Positions 1 to 6,807 of a stretch of DNA of 17,933 bases are shown piece by piece. The stretch is taken from contig CBFHRK010000040.1 in assembly GCA_965658225.1 (NCBI GenBank), positions 1 to 17,933 on the forward strand, given 5' to 3'. Each line of letters opens with the position of its first letter. The stretch's first letter is position 1. The notes beneath the pieces were generated by a model. The model worked only from the letters and a program-made list of their open reading frames with translations, was not told the origin of the DNA and made no database searches. The position numbers and the translations under genes were made by a program. Origin of the DNA: ECT2AJA-044 sp965658225 (lineage in GTDB: Bacteria; Bacteroidota; Bacteroidia; Flavobacteriales; ECT2AJA-044).

Positions 1-338
1 CATGTGAGCACCATTTACTGCCCATCGTCGGGAAAGCACACATTGCTTATATCTCTACAGGGAATGTGATCGGACTTTCCAAAATGAATCGCATTGTCGA
101 TTACTATGCTCGTCGCCCACAAGTTCAGGAGCGCTTGACCATGCAAATTGTGAAAGACCTCCAAGAAGCATTGGGAACAGATGATGTCGCCTGTGTCATC
201 GACGCGAAACACCTCTGTGTGAATTCACGCGGTATACGCGATATCGACAGCTCTACGGTAACCGCGGAGTATGGCGGTAAATTCAAAGACCTCGATGTTC
301 GCAAGGAATTTTTGAATTATATCAACATGGAACTCTAA
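1..338 (+). CDS. folE: GTP cyclohydrolase I, C-terminal part (5' end outside window)
   Basis: This is the last 111 codons of GTP cyclohydrolase I, which converts GTP to 7,8-dihydroneopterin triphosphate, the first step of folate/pterin synthesis in the cytoplasm. The frame is open to the left edge, so the start is missing. The visible part begins at the zinc-binding CEHH motif (bases 3-14), continues with the family signature GLSKMNRIVDYYARRPQVQE, and has the second zinc cysteine in HLCVNSRGIRD (visible residue 72). These match the E. coli FolE C-terminal half closely, including the PQVQERLT helix. No truncation or frameshift is visible inside the window, and the TAA at 336-338 is followed by a weak terminator-like hairpin. 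Identification is very secure. Confidence 0.96.
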   Translation, partial: CEHHLLPIVGKAHIAYISTGNVIGLSKMNRIVDYYARRPQVQERLTMQIVKDLQEALGTDDVACVIDAKHLCVNSRGIRDIDSSTVTAEYGGKFKDLDVRKEFLNYINMEL

Positions 339-358
339 AAGAGCTCTATACTTTTTTT
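330..358 (+). terminator. possible weak intrinsic terminator after folE
   Basis: Bases 330-336 (gaactct) can pair with 340-346 (agagctc) around a 3-base loop with one A-C mismatch. A run of seven T follows at 352-358, five bases after the stem. The stem starts inside the last codons of folE. The mismatch and the offset T run make this a weak candidate. Confidence 0.35.
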
Positions 359-437
359 ATCGTTCTTTCTGTCTGGTTTATTCTCATGAATAAATAGGCT
401 GTAATCCCTGAAATTCACTTTCTTTGTGTAGTGAATC

Positions 438-457
438 ATCGAGCCGTTAGGCTCGAT
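438..457 (+). other. perfect 8-bp hairpin with GTTA loop in the cysS leader region
   Basis: ATCGAGCC (438-445) and GGCTCGAT (450-457) form a perfect stem around the tetraloop GTTA. No T run follows on either strand, so it does not look like an intrinsic terminator. A second CTCGA at 463-467 could compete for the TCGAG at 439-443. It lies between folE and the small Cys-ending ORF and may be part of a structured leader RNA; a function is not shown. Confidence 0.5.
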
Positions 458-481
458 TTAGACTCGAAAAAGATCCGCACT

Positions 482-538
482 ATGCGTACCTGGAACCTAC
501 AACCGACCTACTTTTCCAGCCTTTACTGTTGCTGTTGA
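482..538 (+). CDS. candidate cysteine-rich leader peptide of cysS (attenuator uORF)
   Basis: A small ORF of 18 codons, ATG to TGA, encodes MRTWNLQPTYFSSLYCCC. The last three sense codons are TGT TGC TGT, all cysteine, immediately before the stop. Cysteine is one of the rarest residues, so three in a row just before a cysteinyl-tRNA synthetase gene is unlikely to be random. The final Cys codon and the stop overlap the 5' arm of an intrinsic terminator hairpin (534-568). A ribosome stalled on the Cys codons would cover that arm and prevent terminator formation; a ribosome that finishes and leaves would allow it. The frame is open upstream to 398, and a GTG at 431 would give a 35-residue version ending the same way. 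That GTG lies four bases after a TTTCTTTG that resembles the Bacteroidota -7 box, so the longer, leaderless form is also possible. Poly-Cys leader ORFs acting as cysteine-responsive attenuators are known in mycobacteria; the parallel here is inference. Confidence 0.7.
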   Translation: MRTWNLQPTYFSSLYCCC

Positions 539-568
539 TTCTTCACACCCGTTTGAATCAACTTTTTT
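534..568 (+). terminator. intrinsic terminator between the Cys leader ORF and cysS (candidate attenuator)
   Basis: GTTGATTC (534-541) and GAATCAAC (555-562) are perfect complements, forming an 8-bp stem with a 13-base loop, followed at once by TTTTTT (563-568). It ends 22 bases before the cysS ATG at 591, so it would stop transcription before the gene rather than after one. Its 5' arm begins in the last Cys codon of the upstream small ORF and includes that ORF's TGA. This position is what couples translation of the Cys codons to termination in the proposed model. A GAATCA at 433-438 could pair with 536-541 as a competing, weaker structure. Confidence 0.75.
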
Positions 569-590
569 AGCAACTTAATTCACTTTTTTG

Positions 591-2078
591 ATGGATCTGA
601 CCAAAGATTTCCCCGTAACTATTTATAACTCGCTCGGACGCGAGAAACAAGTTTTTAAACCCCAAAGCCCTCCTTTCGTTGGACTCTACGTTTGTGGCCC
701 TACCGTTTATGGAGAGCCACATCTGGGACATGCCCGCGCTGCGGTGGTATTCGATATCGTATTTCGTTACCTCAAATACCTAGGCTATAAAGTGCGCTAC
801 GTTCGTAACATTACCGACGTGGGCCACCTCGAAGATGAATTGGCCGGGGCCGGCGAAGATAAAGTGGCAAAGAAGGCACGGCTCGAACAGCTCGAGCCCA
901 TGGAAATAGTGCAGAAATACACGAATACCTACCATGAGGCCTACGCGCATTTGAATACTATTCCACCGAGTATTGAGCCCTCTGCATCGGGGCATATTCC
1001 GGAGCAAATAAAAATTGTCGAGAAAATTTTAGAGCGCGGATACGCGTATGAAGTAGATGGATCCGTTTACCTCGACATGAATAAATACACCCAAGATTTT
1101 ACCTTCGGCGAATTGAGTGGTAAGGTTCTCGACGATCTTCAGTCGGGTTCTCGCGCCCTCGACGGGCAGATGGAAAAGCGCGACGCTAAAGACTTCGCTC
1201 TTTGGAAAAAAGCGAAACCGGAACATATTATGAAGTGGGATTCACCCTGGGGGGAAGGTTTTCCGGGTTGGCACCTTGAATGTACAGCCATGAGTTCCAA
1301 ATACCTCGGTACTCCATTCGATATTCACGGGGGAGGAATGGACCTGCAATTCCCACATCACGAAGGGGAAATTGCACAAAGCTGCTGCGCTTTTGATGAG
1401 GTGCCCGTAAAGTATTGGATGCACAATAATATGCTTACACTCGACGGTCAAAAAATGGCCAAGTCGAAAGGGAACTTCATCAATTTCGAAGAAATGACCA
1501 CTGGGAATCACGAGCTCCTCGAGCGTGCGTATTCCCCTATGATCATTCGCTATTTTATGCTACAAGCCCATTACCGTTCACCAATCGACTTCTCGAACGA
1601 GGCATTGCAGGCGGCCGAAAAAGGGTACCTCAAAATGATGCAGGCCAAGGCGGATATGTCGCGCATGAAAGCGGGAACTTCGGACGACTTCGACGTGAAT
1701 GCATGGAAAGAGCAATCTCTGGCGGCTATGAACGACGATTTCAATACGCCTATCTTGATTGCCCAACTCTTTGATGCGGTAAAGGCAATCAATTCGAATG
1801 TCGACGGAAAAATATCCTTAACTCAATCTTCTATTGACGAAATTAGAACCTTCTTTACAGCGATGGTAGAAGAGGTGCTTGGACTTGTATCAGAAGACAC
1901 GGCATCGGGTTCAGACGATTCCTTAGAAGGAGTAATGCAATTGCTTATTGAGCTGAGAAATACAGCGCGCGCGAACAAAGATTGGGCAACCTCGGATAAA
2001 ATACGCGATCAATTGGCAGCATTGAGTATTCAATTAAAAGACAGTAAAGAGGGTACGTTTTGGACCCAAAATAGTTAA
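591..2078 (+). CDS. cysS: cysteine--tRNA ligase
   Basis: Cytoplasmic class I aminoacyl-tRNA synthetase that charges tRNA-Cys with cysteine using ATP. The protein is 495 residues, close to the family norm. Visible motifs are the HIGH-type HLGHA at residues 44-48, KMAKSKGN (the KMSKS loop) at 288-295, and the zinc ligands Cys35 (in VCGPTVY), Cys231, His256 and Glu260, with the spacing of the E. coli enzyme. The start is taken as ATG 591; the TTG at 588 just before it is in frame but unlikely to be used. dcd follows after four bases and yidD overlaps dcd, so the three probably share one transcript. Upstream lies a small ORF ending in three Cys codons and an intrinsic terminator, suggesting control by Cys-tRNA charging. 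Identification is secure; the regulation is predicted. Confidence 0.97.
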   Translation: MDLTKDFPVTIYNSLGREKQVFKPQSPPFVGLYVCGPTVYGEPHLGHARAAVVFDIVFRYLKYLGYKVRYVRNITDVGHLEDELAGAGEDKVAKKARLEQLEPMEIVQKYTNTYHEAYAHLNTIPPSIEPSASGHIPEQIKIVEKILERGYAYEVDGSVYLDMNKYTQDFTFGELSGKVLDDLQSGSRALDGQMEKRDAKDFALWKKAKPEHIMKWDSPWGEGFPGWHLECTAMSSKYLGTPFDIHGGGMDLQFPHHEGEIAQSCCAFDEVPVKYWMHNNMLTLDGQKMAKSKGNFINFEEMTTGNHELLERAYSPMIIRYFMLQAHYRSPIDFSNEALQAAEKGYLKMMQAKADMSRMKAGTSDDFDVNAWKEQSLAAMNDDFNTPILIAQLFDAVKAINSNVDGKISLTQSSIDEIRTFFTAMVEEVLGLVSEDTASGSDDSLEGVMQLLIELRNTARANKDWATSDKIRDQLAALSIQLKDSKEGTFWTQNS

Positions 2079-2082
2079 GCAA

Positions 2083-2604
2083 ATGATATTATCGGGAAAG
2101 CAAATCCAAGCCCATATGGGGAAGGATATTAAAATTGAGCCGTATAACGAAAGCCAATTGAATCCGAACTCATACAACCTCCGCCTTCATAATGAAGTAC
2201 TGGTGTATGATAATCATGAGCTCGACATGAAAGCGGTCAATACCGCTTCAAAGCAAATTATTCCTGAAGAGGGATTGCTTTTAGAAACCGGAAAGTTATA
2301 CCTCGGTCGCACCATCGAGCACACTACTACGGAAACATTTGTACCGATGCTTGAAGGGCGATCTTCGATCGGAAGACTCGGGCTTTTCGTTCACGTAACG
2401 GCCGGATTTGGAGATGTGGGGTTTAGCGGCTTTTGGACGCTTGAAATGTTCTGTGTTCAACCGATCCGTATTTATCCGGGTGTTGAAATTTGTCAGGTGT
2501 TCTATCACAGCATTGACGGTGACTATGAGAAGTATACTTCGAATAAATACCAACACAACAAGGAGGTACAGCCGAGTATGCTGTATAAAGATTTCGAAAA
2601 GTGA
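2083..2604 (+). CDS. dcd: dCTP deaminase
   Basis: Deaminates dCTP to dUTP, feeding dTMP synthesis. The 173-residue protein has the family signature EGRSSIGRLGLFVHVTAGFGD from residue 91, with the nucleotide-binding EGRSSIGR, and the catalytic glutamate at residue 121 in the FWTLE stretch. The N-terminal MILSGKQI and LNPNSYNLRL segments are also typical. It is slightly shorter than the E. coli protein (193 residues) but the length is usual for Bacteroidota. The ATG lies four bases after the cysS stop, and the last bases overlap the yidD GTG (GTGA), indicating translational coupling within a cysS-dcd-yidD operon. A bifunctional deaminase/dUTPase activity, as in some archaeal relatives, cannot be excluded from sequence. 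Confidence 0.93.
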   Translation: MILSGKQIQAHMGKDIKIEPYNESQLNPNSYNLRLHNEVLVYDNHELDMKAVNTASKQIIPEEGLLLETGKLYLGRTIEHTTTETFVPMLEGRSSIGRLGLFVHVTAGFGDVGFSGFWTLEMFCVQPIRIYPGVEICQVFYHSIDGDYEKYTSNKYQHNKEVQPSMLYKDFEK

Positions 2605-2876
2605 AAATAGTAAAGGCCATTCTTCAAGCGCCTTTTATTTTCCTGATACGGGTATATCAGTATGTTCTAAGTCCTATTTTACCGCGCAACTGCAGGCATT
2701 ACCCAACCTGCTCCAATTACACTATTGAAGCGATAAAAGAATGGGGTGTATTTAAGGGGATTTGGCTGGGTTCAAAACGAATAGCTCGCTGTCACCCCTG
2801 GGGAACGGAAGGTTTTGATCCGGTGCCGCGAAAAGGGGAAGCCGAAAAAGCACCGTCGCCAAGGGAAAACGAATAA
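2601..2876 (+). CDS. yidD: membrane protein insertion efficiency factor YidD
   Basis: Small protein (91 residues) that assists YidC-dependent insertion of inner-membrane proteins, acting at the cytoplasmic face. It shows the whole YidD pattern: an amphipathic N-terminal helix (residues 4-24), YVLSPILPRNCRHYPTCSNY at 21-40, and RIARCHPWGTEGFDPVP at 60-76, with conserved cysteines 31, 37 and 64. The start is a GTG overlapping the dcd stop by four bases; no better ATG fits the conserved N-terminus. It is the last gene of the cysS-dcd-yidD run; the next gene, paaG, has its own promoter-like box. The C-terminal tail after residue 77 is charged and of no recognised function. Confidence 0.94.
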   Translation: MKIVKAILQAPFIFLIRVYQYVLSPILPRNCRHYPTCSNYTIEAIKEWGVFKGIWLGSKRIARCHPWGTEGFDPVPRKGEAEKAPSPRENE

Positions 2877-2905
2877 AAGCCTTCTCGGCTCGATGGGGAA
2901 TTCTC

Positions 2906-2913
2906 TATCTTTG
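2906..2913 (+). promoter_or_regulatory. Bacteroidota -7 box (TATCTTTG) before paaG
   Basis: TATCTTTG fits the Bacteroidota sigma-A consensus TAnnTTTG exactly and lies 20 bases before the paaG ATG at 2934, which would give a very short leader. No clear TTTG element is seen about 19-21 bases upstream, so the -33 part is weak. Confidence 0.6.
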
Positions 2914-2933
2914 ATCGAACCCAATTTTTCTTC

Positions 2934-3710
2934 ATGGATTCTATTCTTTTCAAGCAAGAAGGAGGCGTTGCAATCATTACGCTCAATCGCCCCGATAAGT
3001 ACAACAGTTTTAATCGGCCCATGGCCCTAGCCTTGCAAGAACGTCTCGATCAATGTCGCGATGACGATTCGGTTCGCGCCATTTACCTAACAGGTGCTGG
3101 AAAGGCGTTTTGTGCCGGGCAAGACCTCGCAGAGGCCATCGACCCGGAGGGTCCGGAACTAACGAAAATAGTGAGTGAGCATTACAATCCGATCATCTGG
3201 AAATTGCGGAAAATACGGAAGCCTATAGTTGCCGCTGTAAACGGTGTTGCCGCGGGTGCAGGCGCCAATATTGCCCTTGCATGCGATGTGGTGGTAGCAA
3301 CCGAAAGTGCCAGTTTTATTCAGGCATTTTCGAAAATCGGCTTGATTCCAGATAGCGGCGGAACTTTTTTTCTGCCCCGACTCATAGGCTTTCAAAAAGC
3401 CAGTGCACTCATGATGCTCGGCGATAAAGTATCGGCTACCGATGCCGAACAGTTAGGAATGCTCTACAAAGTATATGCGGATGATGAATTCGCCGAATCG
3501 TCGATGGCGCTGGCAACTAAGTTAGCATCGATGCCGACGAAAGGACTTGGACTTACGAAGTGTGCGCTCAACCGCAGTATGAGCAATAATCTGCAGAATC
3601 AATTAGCTCTTGAAGACGAGCTTCAAACGAATGCCGGAAGTACAGACGATTATAACGAGGGAGTAAATGCGTTCTTGGAGAAAAGAGCGCCAGAATTCAA
3701 AGGAAAATGA
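2934..3710 (+). CDS. paaG: ring 1,2-epoxyphenylacetyl-CoA isomerase (enoyl-CoA hydratase family)
   Basis: Crotonase-fold enzyme of aerobic phenylacetate degradation. PaaG isomerises 1,2-epoxyphenylacetyl-CoA to the seven-membered oxepin-CoA, and also a later enoyl intermediate. The 258 residues align along nearly the whole E. coli PaaG (262). Visible are the oxyanion-hole segments FCAGQDL (59-65) and GVAAGAGA (104-111), the catalytic aspartate at 140 in SKIGLIPDSGGT, and the conserved end FLEKRAPEFKGK. The GQDL, FSK.GLIPD and GLGLTK features separate it from general enoyl-CoA hydratases, which carry a glutamate pair. It overlaps paaH by four bases (ATGA). A TATCTTTG promoter box precedes it, so this is probably the first gene of its own transcript, separated from yidD by 57 bases. 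Confidence 0.93.
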   Translation: MDSILFKQEGGVAIITLNRPDKYNSFNRPMALALQERLDQCRDDDSVRAIYLTGAGKAFCAGQDLAEAIDPEGPELTKIVSEHYNPIIWKLRKIRKPIVAAVNGVAAGAGANIALACDVVVATESASFIQAFSKIGLIPDSGGTFFLPRLIGFQKASALMMLGDKVSATDAEQLGMLYKVYADDEFAESSMALATKLASMPTKGLGLTKCALNRSMSNNLQNQLALEDELQTNAGSTDDYNEGVNAFLEKRAPEFKGK

Positions 3711-4864
3711 TGCAAATAGGAGTTGTGGGTTCCGGATCTATGGGTAGCGGAATTGCCCAGGTAGCAGCGCAGAGCGGACACGAAGTGGTTGTTTATGATC
3801 TGTCCGATGATGCCCTTGTTAAGGCCGAAACGAAATTGGGAAAGATTGTGAATCGCTTGATCGAGAAAGGCCGCTTAAGCGAGTCGGAAGGTGCCGCCCT
3901 CCTCGGGCGGATTCGCTGGGTCAACGACCTTCAATCTTTTAAAGAATGTGGTTTCGTAATCGAAGCCATCGTTGAGCGCCTAGATGTCAAACAAAAACTC
4001 TTTCAAGACCTTCAAGCTATAGTTTCGAATGAGTGCTTGTTGGCCACCAACACCTCTTCTTTATCGGTAGCGGCTATTGCAAGTTCTTTAACCCTTCCGA
4101 GTAGAGCGATTGGCGTTCACTTTTTTAATCCGGCTCCTTTAATGCCTTTGGTCGAAATTATTCCGGCCGTGCAAACCGCGTCGGAAGTAGTGAATCAAAC
4201 CCGCGAACTCATTGATTCTTGGGGGAAAGTTACTGTATTGGCAAAGGACACACCGGGCTTCATTGTGAATCGGGTCGCTAGACCCTTCTACGGAGAAGCA
4301 TTGCGAATTTACGAGGAGGGATTTGCCGATTTTGCCACCATCGACTGGGCCATGAAAGAGATTGGAGGCTTCCGAATGGGCCCTTTTGAATTAATGGATT
4401 TCATCGGAAACGACGTTAATTACGCCGTAACCGAAAGTGTATTTGCTTCTTTTTATTACGACCCGAGATACCGCCCGTCATTTACCCAAAAACGACATTC
4501 CGAAGCCGGATGGTTCGGCCGGAAATCGGGCCGTGGGTATTATGATTATAGCGAAGGAGCTGCGCTTCCCGAACCGAACAAAGACAAAACGCTCGGCAAG
4601 CAAATTGTCGACCGCATTGTCACCATGTTGATTAACGAAGCCGTAGATGCGCTGTATTTGAACATCGCTTCGGCCAATGATCTTGATTTGGCAATGACCA
4701 AAGGGGTGAATTATCCGAAAGGACTCTTGGCGTGGGCCGATGAAATTGGGCTAGAGAAAACCCTTCAGACCTTGGAGCGACTCCAGTTCGAATACGGCGA
4801 AGACCGCTACCGACCCAGTCCGCTGCTGCGCAAATTGGTTCGGGAAGGGAAAAAGATTTTTTAA
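3707..4864 (+). CDS. paaH: 3-hydroxyacyl-CoA dehydrogenase of the phenylacetate pathway
   Basis: NAD-dependent dehydrogenase expected to oxidise 3-hydroxyadipyl-CoA to 3-oxoadipyl-CoA late in phenylacetate degradation. An N-terminal Rossmann fold begins with VVGSGSMGSGIA (residues 6-17). The catalytic pair is His138 in HFFNPAP and Glu150 in LVEII, followed by DTPGFIVNR (181-189). Two C-terminal 3HCDH-type helical domains follow, about 187-280 and 300-385. At 385 residues it is shorter than E. coli PaaH (475), mainly in the linker and tail, but all active-site features are present. ATG 3707 overlaps the paaG stop; the adjacent ATG 3710 is an equally usable start. The linkage to paaG argues for PaaH rather than a butanoyl-pathway homologue, though sequence alone cannot fix the substrate. 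Confidence 0.88.
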   Translation: MMQIGVVGSGSMGSGIAQVAAQSGHEVVVYDLSDDALVKAETKLGKIVNRLIEKGRLSESEGAALLGRIRWVNDLQSFKECGFVIEAIVERLDVKQKLFQDLQAIVSNECLLATNTSSLSVAAIASSLTLPSRAIGVHFFNPAPLMPLVEIIPAVQTASEVVNQTRELIDSWGKVTVLAKDTPGFIVNRVARPFYGEALRIYEEGFADFATIDWAMKEIGGFRMGPFELMDFIGNDVNYAVTESVFASFYYDPRYRPSFTQKRHSEAGWFGRKSGRGYYDYSEGAALPEPNKDKTLGKQIVDRIVTMLINEAVDALYLNIASANDLDLAMTKGVNYPKGLLAWADEIGLEKTLQTLERLQFEYGEDRYRPSPLLRKLVREGKKIF

Positions 4865-4891
4865 TAACTGATTCCATCCTTTTTTGGAAGT

Positions 4892-5929
4892 ATGATCAAA
4901 AAGCTTGCCCCCCTTTTATTTCTATTCGTTTTCTCGCAAGTCGACGCGCAGCAATACCATTTCGAAGCAGATAAATTGCCTCAAGAAATGAGTTGCCGAG
5001 CGGTGGATGCGTGGAACGACCAAGTATTTTGGGTCGGTGGCGATCAGTTTCGCGTAGCCCATACTTACGATGGAGGTCGCACTTGGAAGGTCGATACTTT
5101 GGTTCCACCGGGGGAGTTTGAACAGCCGTTGCAGTACCGGGCTATTGAATTACTCGACGACAGTACGGTGCTCGTCCTATCGGCCGGATCGCCCGGCGTG
5201 TTGTGGAAAACAATTGACGCCGGTCAAAACTGGAGAATCGTTTGGCAAGAAGATCACCCGGGTGTTTTTATGGATGCGATCGCTTTCAATGAACAGGGAT
5301 TCGGATGGATGTTTGGCGACCCTTTTGACGGCGCTTTCGCGATCTTCCGATCGATAGATCGCGGAGAGAACTGGAACCGAATTGAACCGACCTTGTTGCC
5401 ATCAGCAACGGATGGAGAAGGTGGTTTCGCCGCTTCGGATCAGTTAATTGCCTTTAACGGACCGTGCACATTCATTGCTACAAGTGGCGTGAACAATAGA
5501 ATTTTAAGAACCTGTGATCAAGGTGCTTCGTGGGATTGGATCGCGAGTCCGATTTCAAAAAAAGGACCGATGGCCGGACCAATGGGCATCGCTTTTAAAG
5601 ATGAAAAAACAGGCTTTATGGTCGGGGGCAATTGGGAGAAGCCAAGCGATAATACGCAAAGTATGGCGCGAACCTTTGACGGCGGTGCTACCTGGGTGAA
5701 TTTTATGCCCAGTGATAATCCGGGTCATCGAAGTTCTTTGGCTTTCTTGCCGGGAGGCAATGACGAGTACAATATGATCGTTGCGGGCCGAAAAGGAGTC
5801 GACCTTTTATACAAGGGTAAGTGGTCGCAAATAACGGATTTAGCGTATTACACCATTATTCCGGTTCCTGGGTCATCGAAATACTTGCTCACGGGTCCCG
5901 GAGTTTGGGCGCTTCTCACCTGGAATTAA
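4892..5929 (+). CDS. secreted Asp-box (BNR/sialidase-like) beta-propeller protein
   Basis: A 345-residue exported protein with no assigned function. Residues 1-19 form a signal peptide (MIKKLAPLLFLFVFSQVDA, hydrophobic core, cleavage near Ala19/Gln20). Five Asp boxes of the form S/T-x-D-x-G-x-x-W are visible: TYDGGRTW (58-65), TIDAGQNW (107-114), SIDRGENW (154-161), TCDQGASW (207-214) and TFDGGATW (261-268). Their spacing of about 45-55 residues fits the blades of a sialidase- or Ycf48-like propeller. No type 9 secretion C-terminal domain follows the last blade; the protein ends in VWALLTWN. No sialidase catalytic arginine triad was identified, so hydrolase activity should not be assumed. It starts 27 bases after paaH with no terminator between, so co-transcription is plausible, but a link to phenylacetate degradation is not evident. 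Confidence 0.82.
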   Translation: MIKKLAPLLFLFVFSQVDAQQYHFEADKLPQEMSCRAVDAWNDQVFWVGGDQFRVAHTYDGGRTWKVDTLVPPGEFEQPLQYRAIELLDDSTVLVLSAGSPGVLWKTIDAGQNWRIVWQEDHPGVFMDAIAFNEQGFGWMFGDPFDGAFAIFRSIDRGENWNRIEPTLLPSATDGEGGFAASDQLIAFNGPCTFIATSGVNNRILRTCDQGASWDWIASPISKKGPMAGPMGIAFKDEKTGFMVGGNWEKPSDNTQSMARTFDGGATWVNFMPSDNPGHRSSLAFLPGGNDEYNMIVAGRKGVDLLYKGKWSQITDLAYYTIIPVPGSSKYLLTGPGVWALLTWN

Positions 5930-5945
5930 TACTTTAAGAAGGATG

Positions 5946-5963
5946 CGTTCGTTAAAAGGAACG
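5946..5963 (+). other. small inverted repeat between the Asp-box gene and lgt
   Basis: CGTTC (5946-5950) pairs with GAACG (5959-5963) around an 8-base loop. The nearest T-rich stretch begins about 13 bases further on, so terminator function for the upstream gene is doubtful. Confidence 0.3.
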
Positions 5964-5981
5964 GAGTGCACCCATTTTATT

Positions 5982-5989
5982 TACCTTTG
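5982..5989 (+). promoter_or_regulatory. Bacteroidota -7 box (TACCTTTG) before lgt
   Basis: TACCTTTG matches TAnnTTTG exactly and ends only five bases before the lgt ATG at 5995. With the usual distance from the box to the transcription start, the mRNA would begin at or next to the start codon, so lgt is probably leaderless. The -33 region is not obvious. Confidence 0.65.
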
Positions 5990-5994
5990 AATTT

Positions 5995-6789
5995 ATGCTT
6001 TCGTACATCACTTGGACCGTTGAGCCTGAAATTTTTCCGAACGTCGATTGGCTTCCTGTGCGTTGGTATGGCCTCATGTTTTCTTTTGCTTTTTTCTTTG
6101 GATATACGCTCATGCAAAAGATGTTTGCGCATGAAAAGATCAATGAGAAATGGCTCGATAGCCTGCTCGTATATGTGATGATTGCAACCATTGTAGGAGC
6201 CCGATTAGGACATGTATTCTTTTACGATTGGGAGTATTATTCTCAGAATTTAGGTGAAATCATCATGGTGAATAAGGGCGGACTCGCAAGTCACGGAGCT
6301 GCGATTGGAATTATTCTTGCCCTGTATTTTTGGTCGAAGAAATACTCCAAGAAATCCGTCCTCTGGATACTCGACCGGGTAGTCATTGTGGTCACTCTAG
6401 CAGCTTTTTTCATTCGGATGGGGAACTTGTTCAATCACGAAATTATTGGTGTAGCGTCGGATGTGCCGTGGGCTTTTATTTTTACGAAGGCCTATGTTCC
6501 AGACCCAATGACTCCACGACACCCAGCGCAGTTATACGAAGCCTTGAGTTACTTAACTCTATTTGCAGTAATGATACGTCAGTACTATCGCTCGAACTGG
6601 AAAGATCGCCAAGGCTTTTTCTTCGGCTTCTTCTTGGCGGTACTCTTCAGTATTCGCTTCTGCATTGAATTCATCAAAGAGAACCAAGTGGAATTTGAAG
6701 CCGATATGGCACTCAATATGGGTCAGTGGCTCAGTATTCCGGCCATACTGGTTGGTGCGTATTTTATGTCAAAAGCCAAAAAGGCATAA
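5995..6789 (+). CDS. lgt: prolipoprotein diacylglyceryl transferase
   Basis: Inner-membrane enzyme that transfers a diacylglyceryl group from phosphatidylglycerol to the lipobox cysteine of prolipoproteins, the first step of lipoprotein maturation. The 264-residue protein has several hydrophobic segments (about 25-43, 57-75, 101-113, 127-140, 183-195, 208-222 and 243-258). Diagnostic motifs are GGLASHGAA with the conserved His100, RMGNLFNHEIIG at 141-152 (the Lgt signature), HPAQLYEAL at 176-184, RFCIEFIKE at 221-229 and GQWLSIP at 243-249. The ATG lies five bases after a TACCTTTG box, suggesting a leaderless message. It runs convergent to paaD with 18 bases between the stops and no visible terminator. 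Confidence 0.95.
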   Translation: MLSYITWTVEPEIFPNVDWLPVRWYGLMFSFAFFFGYTLMQKMFAHEKINEKWLDSLLVYVMIATIVGARLGHVFFYDWEYYSQNLGEIIMVNKGGLASHGAAIGIILALYFWSKKYSKKSVLWILDRVVIVVTLAAFFIRMGNLFNHEIIGVASDVPWAFIFTKAYVPDPMTPRHPAQLYEALSYLTLFAVMIRQYYRSNWKDRQGFFFGFFLAVLFSIRFCIEFIKENQVEFEADMALNMGQWLSIPAILVGAYFMSKAKKA

Positions 6790-6807
6790 GCGCTCAAATC
6801 ACGGAAA

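Noticed and set aside
339..590. A tRNA, T-box or known riboswitch in the cysS leader region
   Set aside because: No cloverleaf, T-box sequence or known aptamer core could be found; the hairpin, small ORF and terminator account for the structure.
2878..2890. AGCC/GGCT hairpin after yidD as a terminator
   Set aside because: Only four base pairs and no T run after it.
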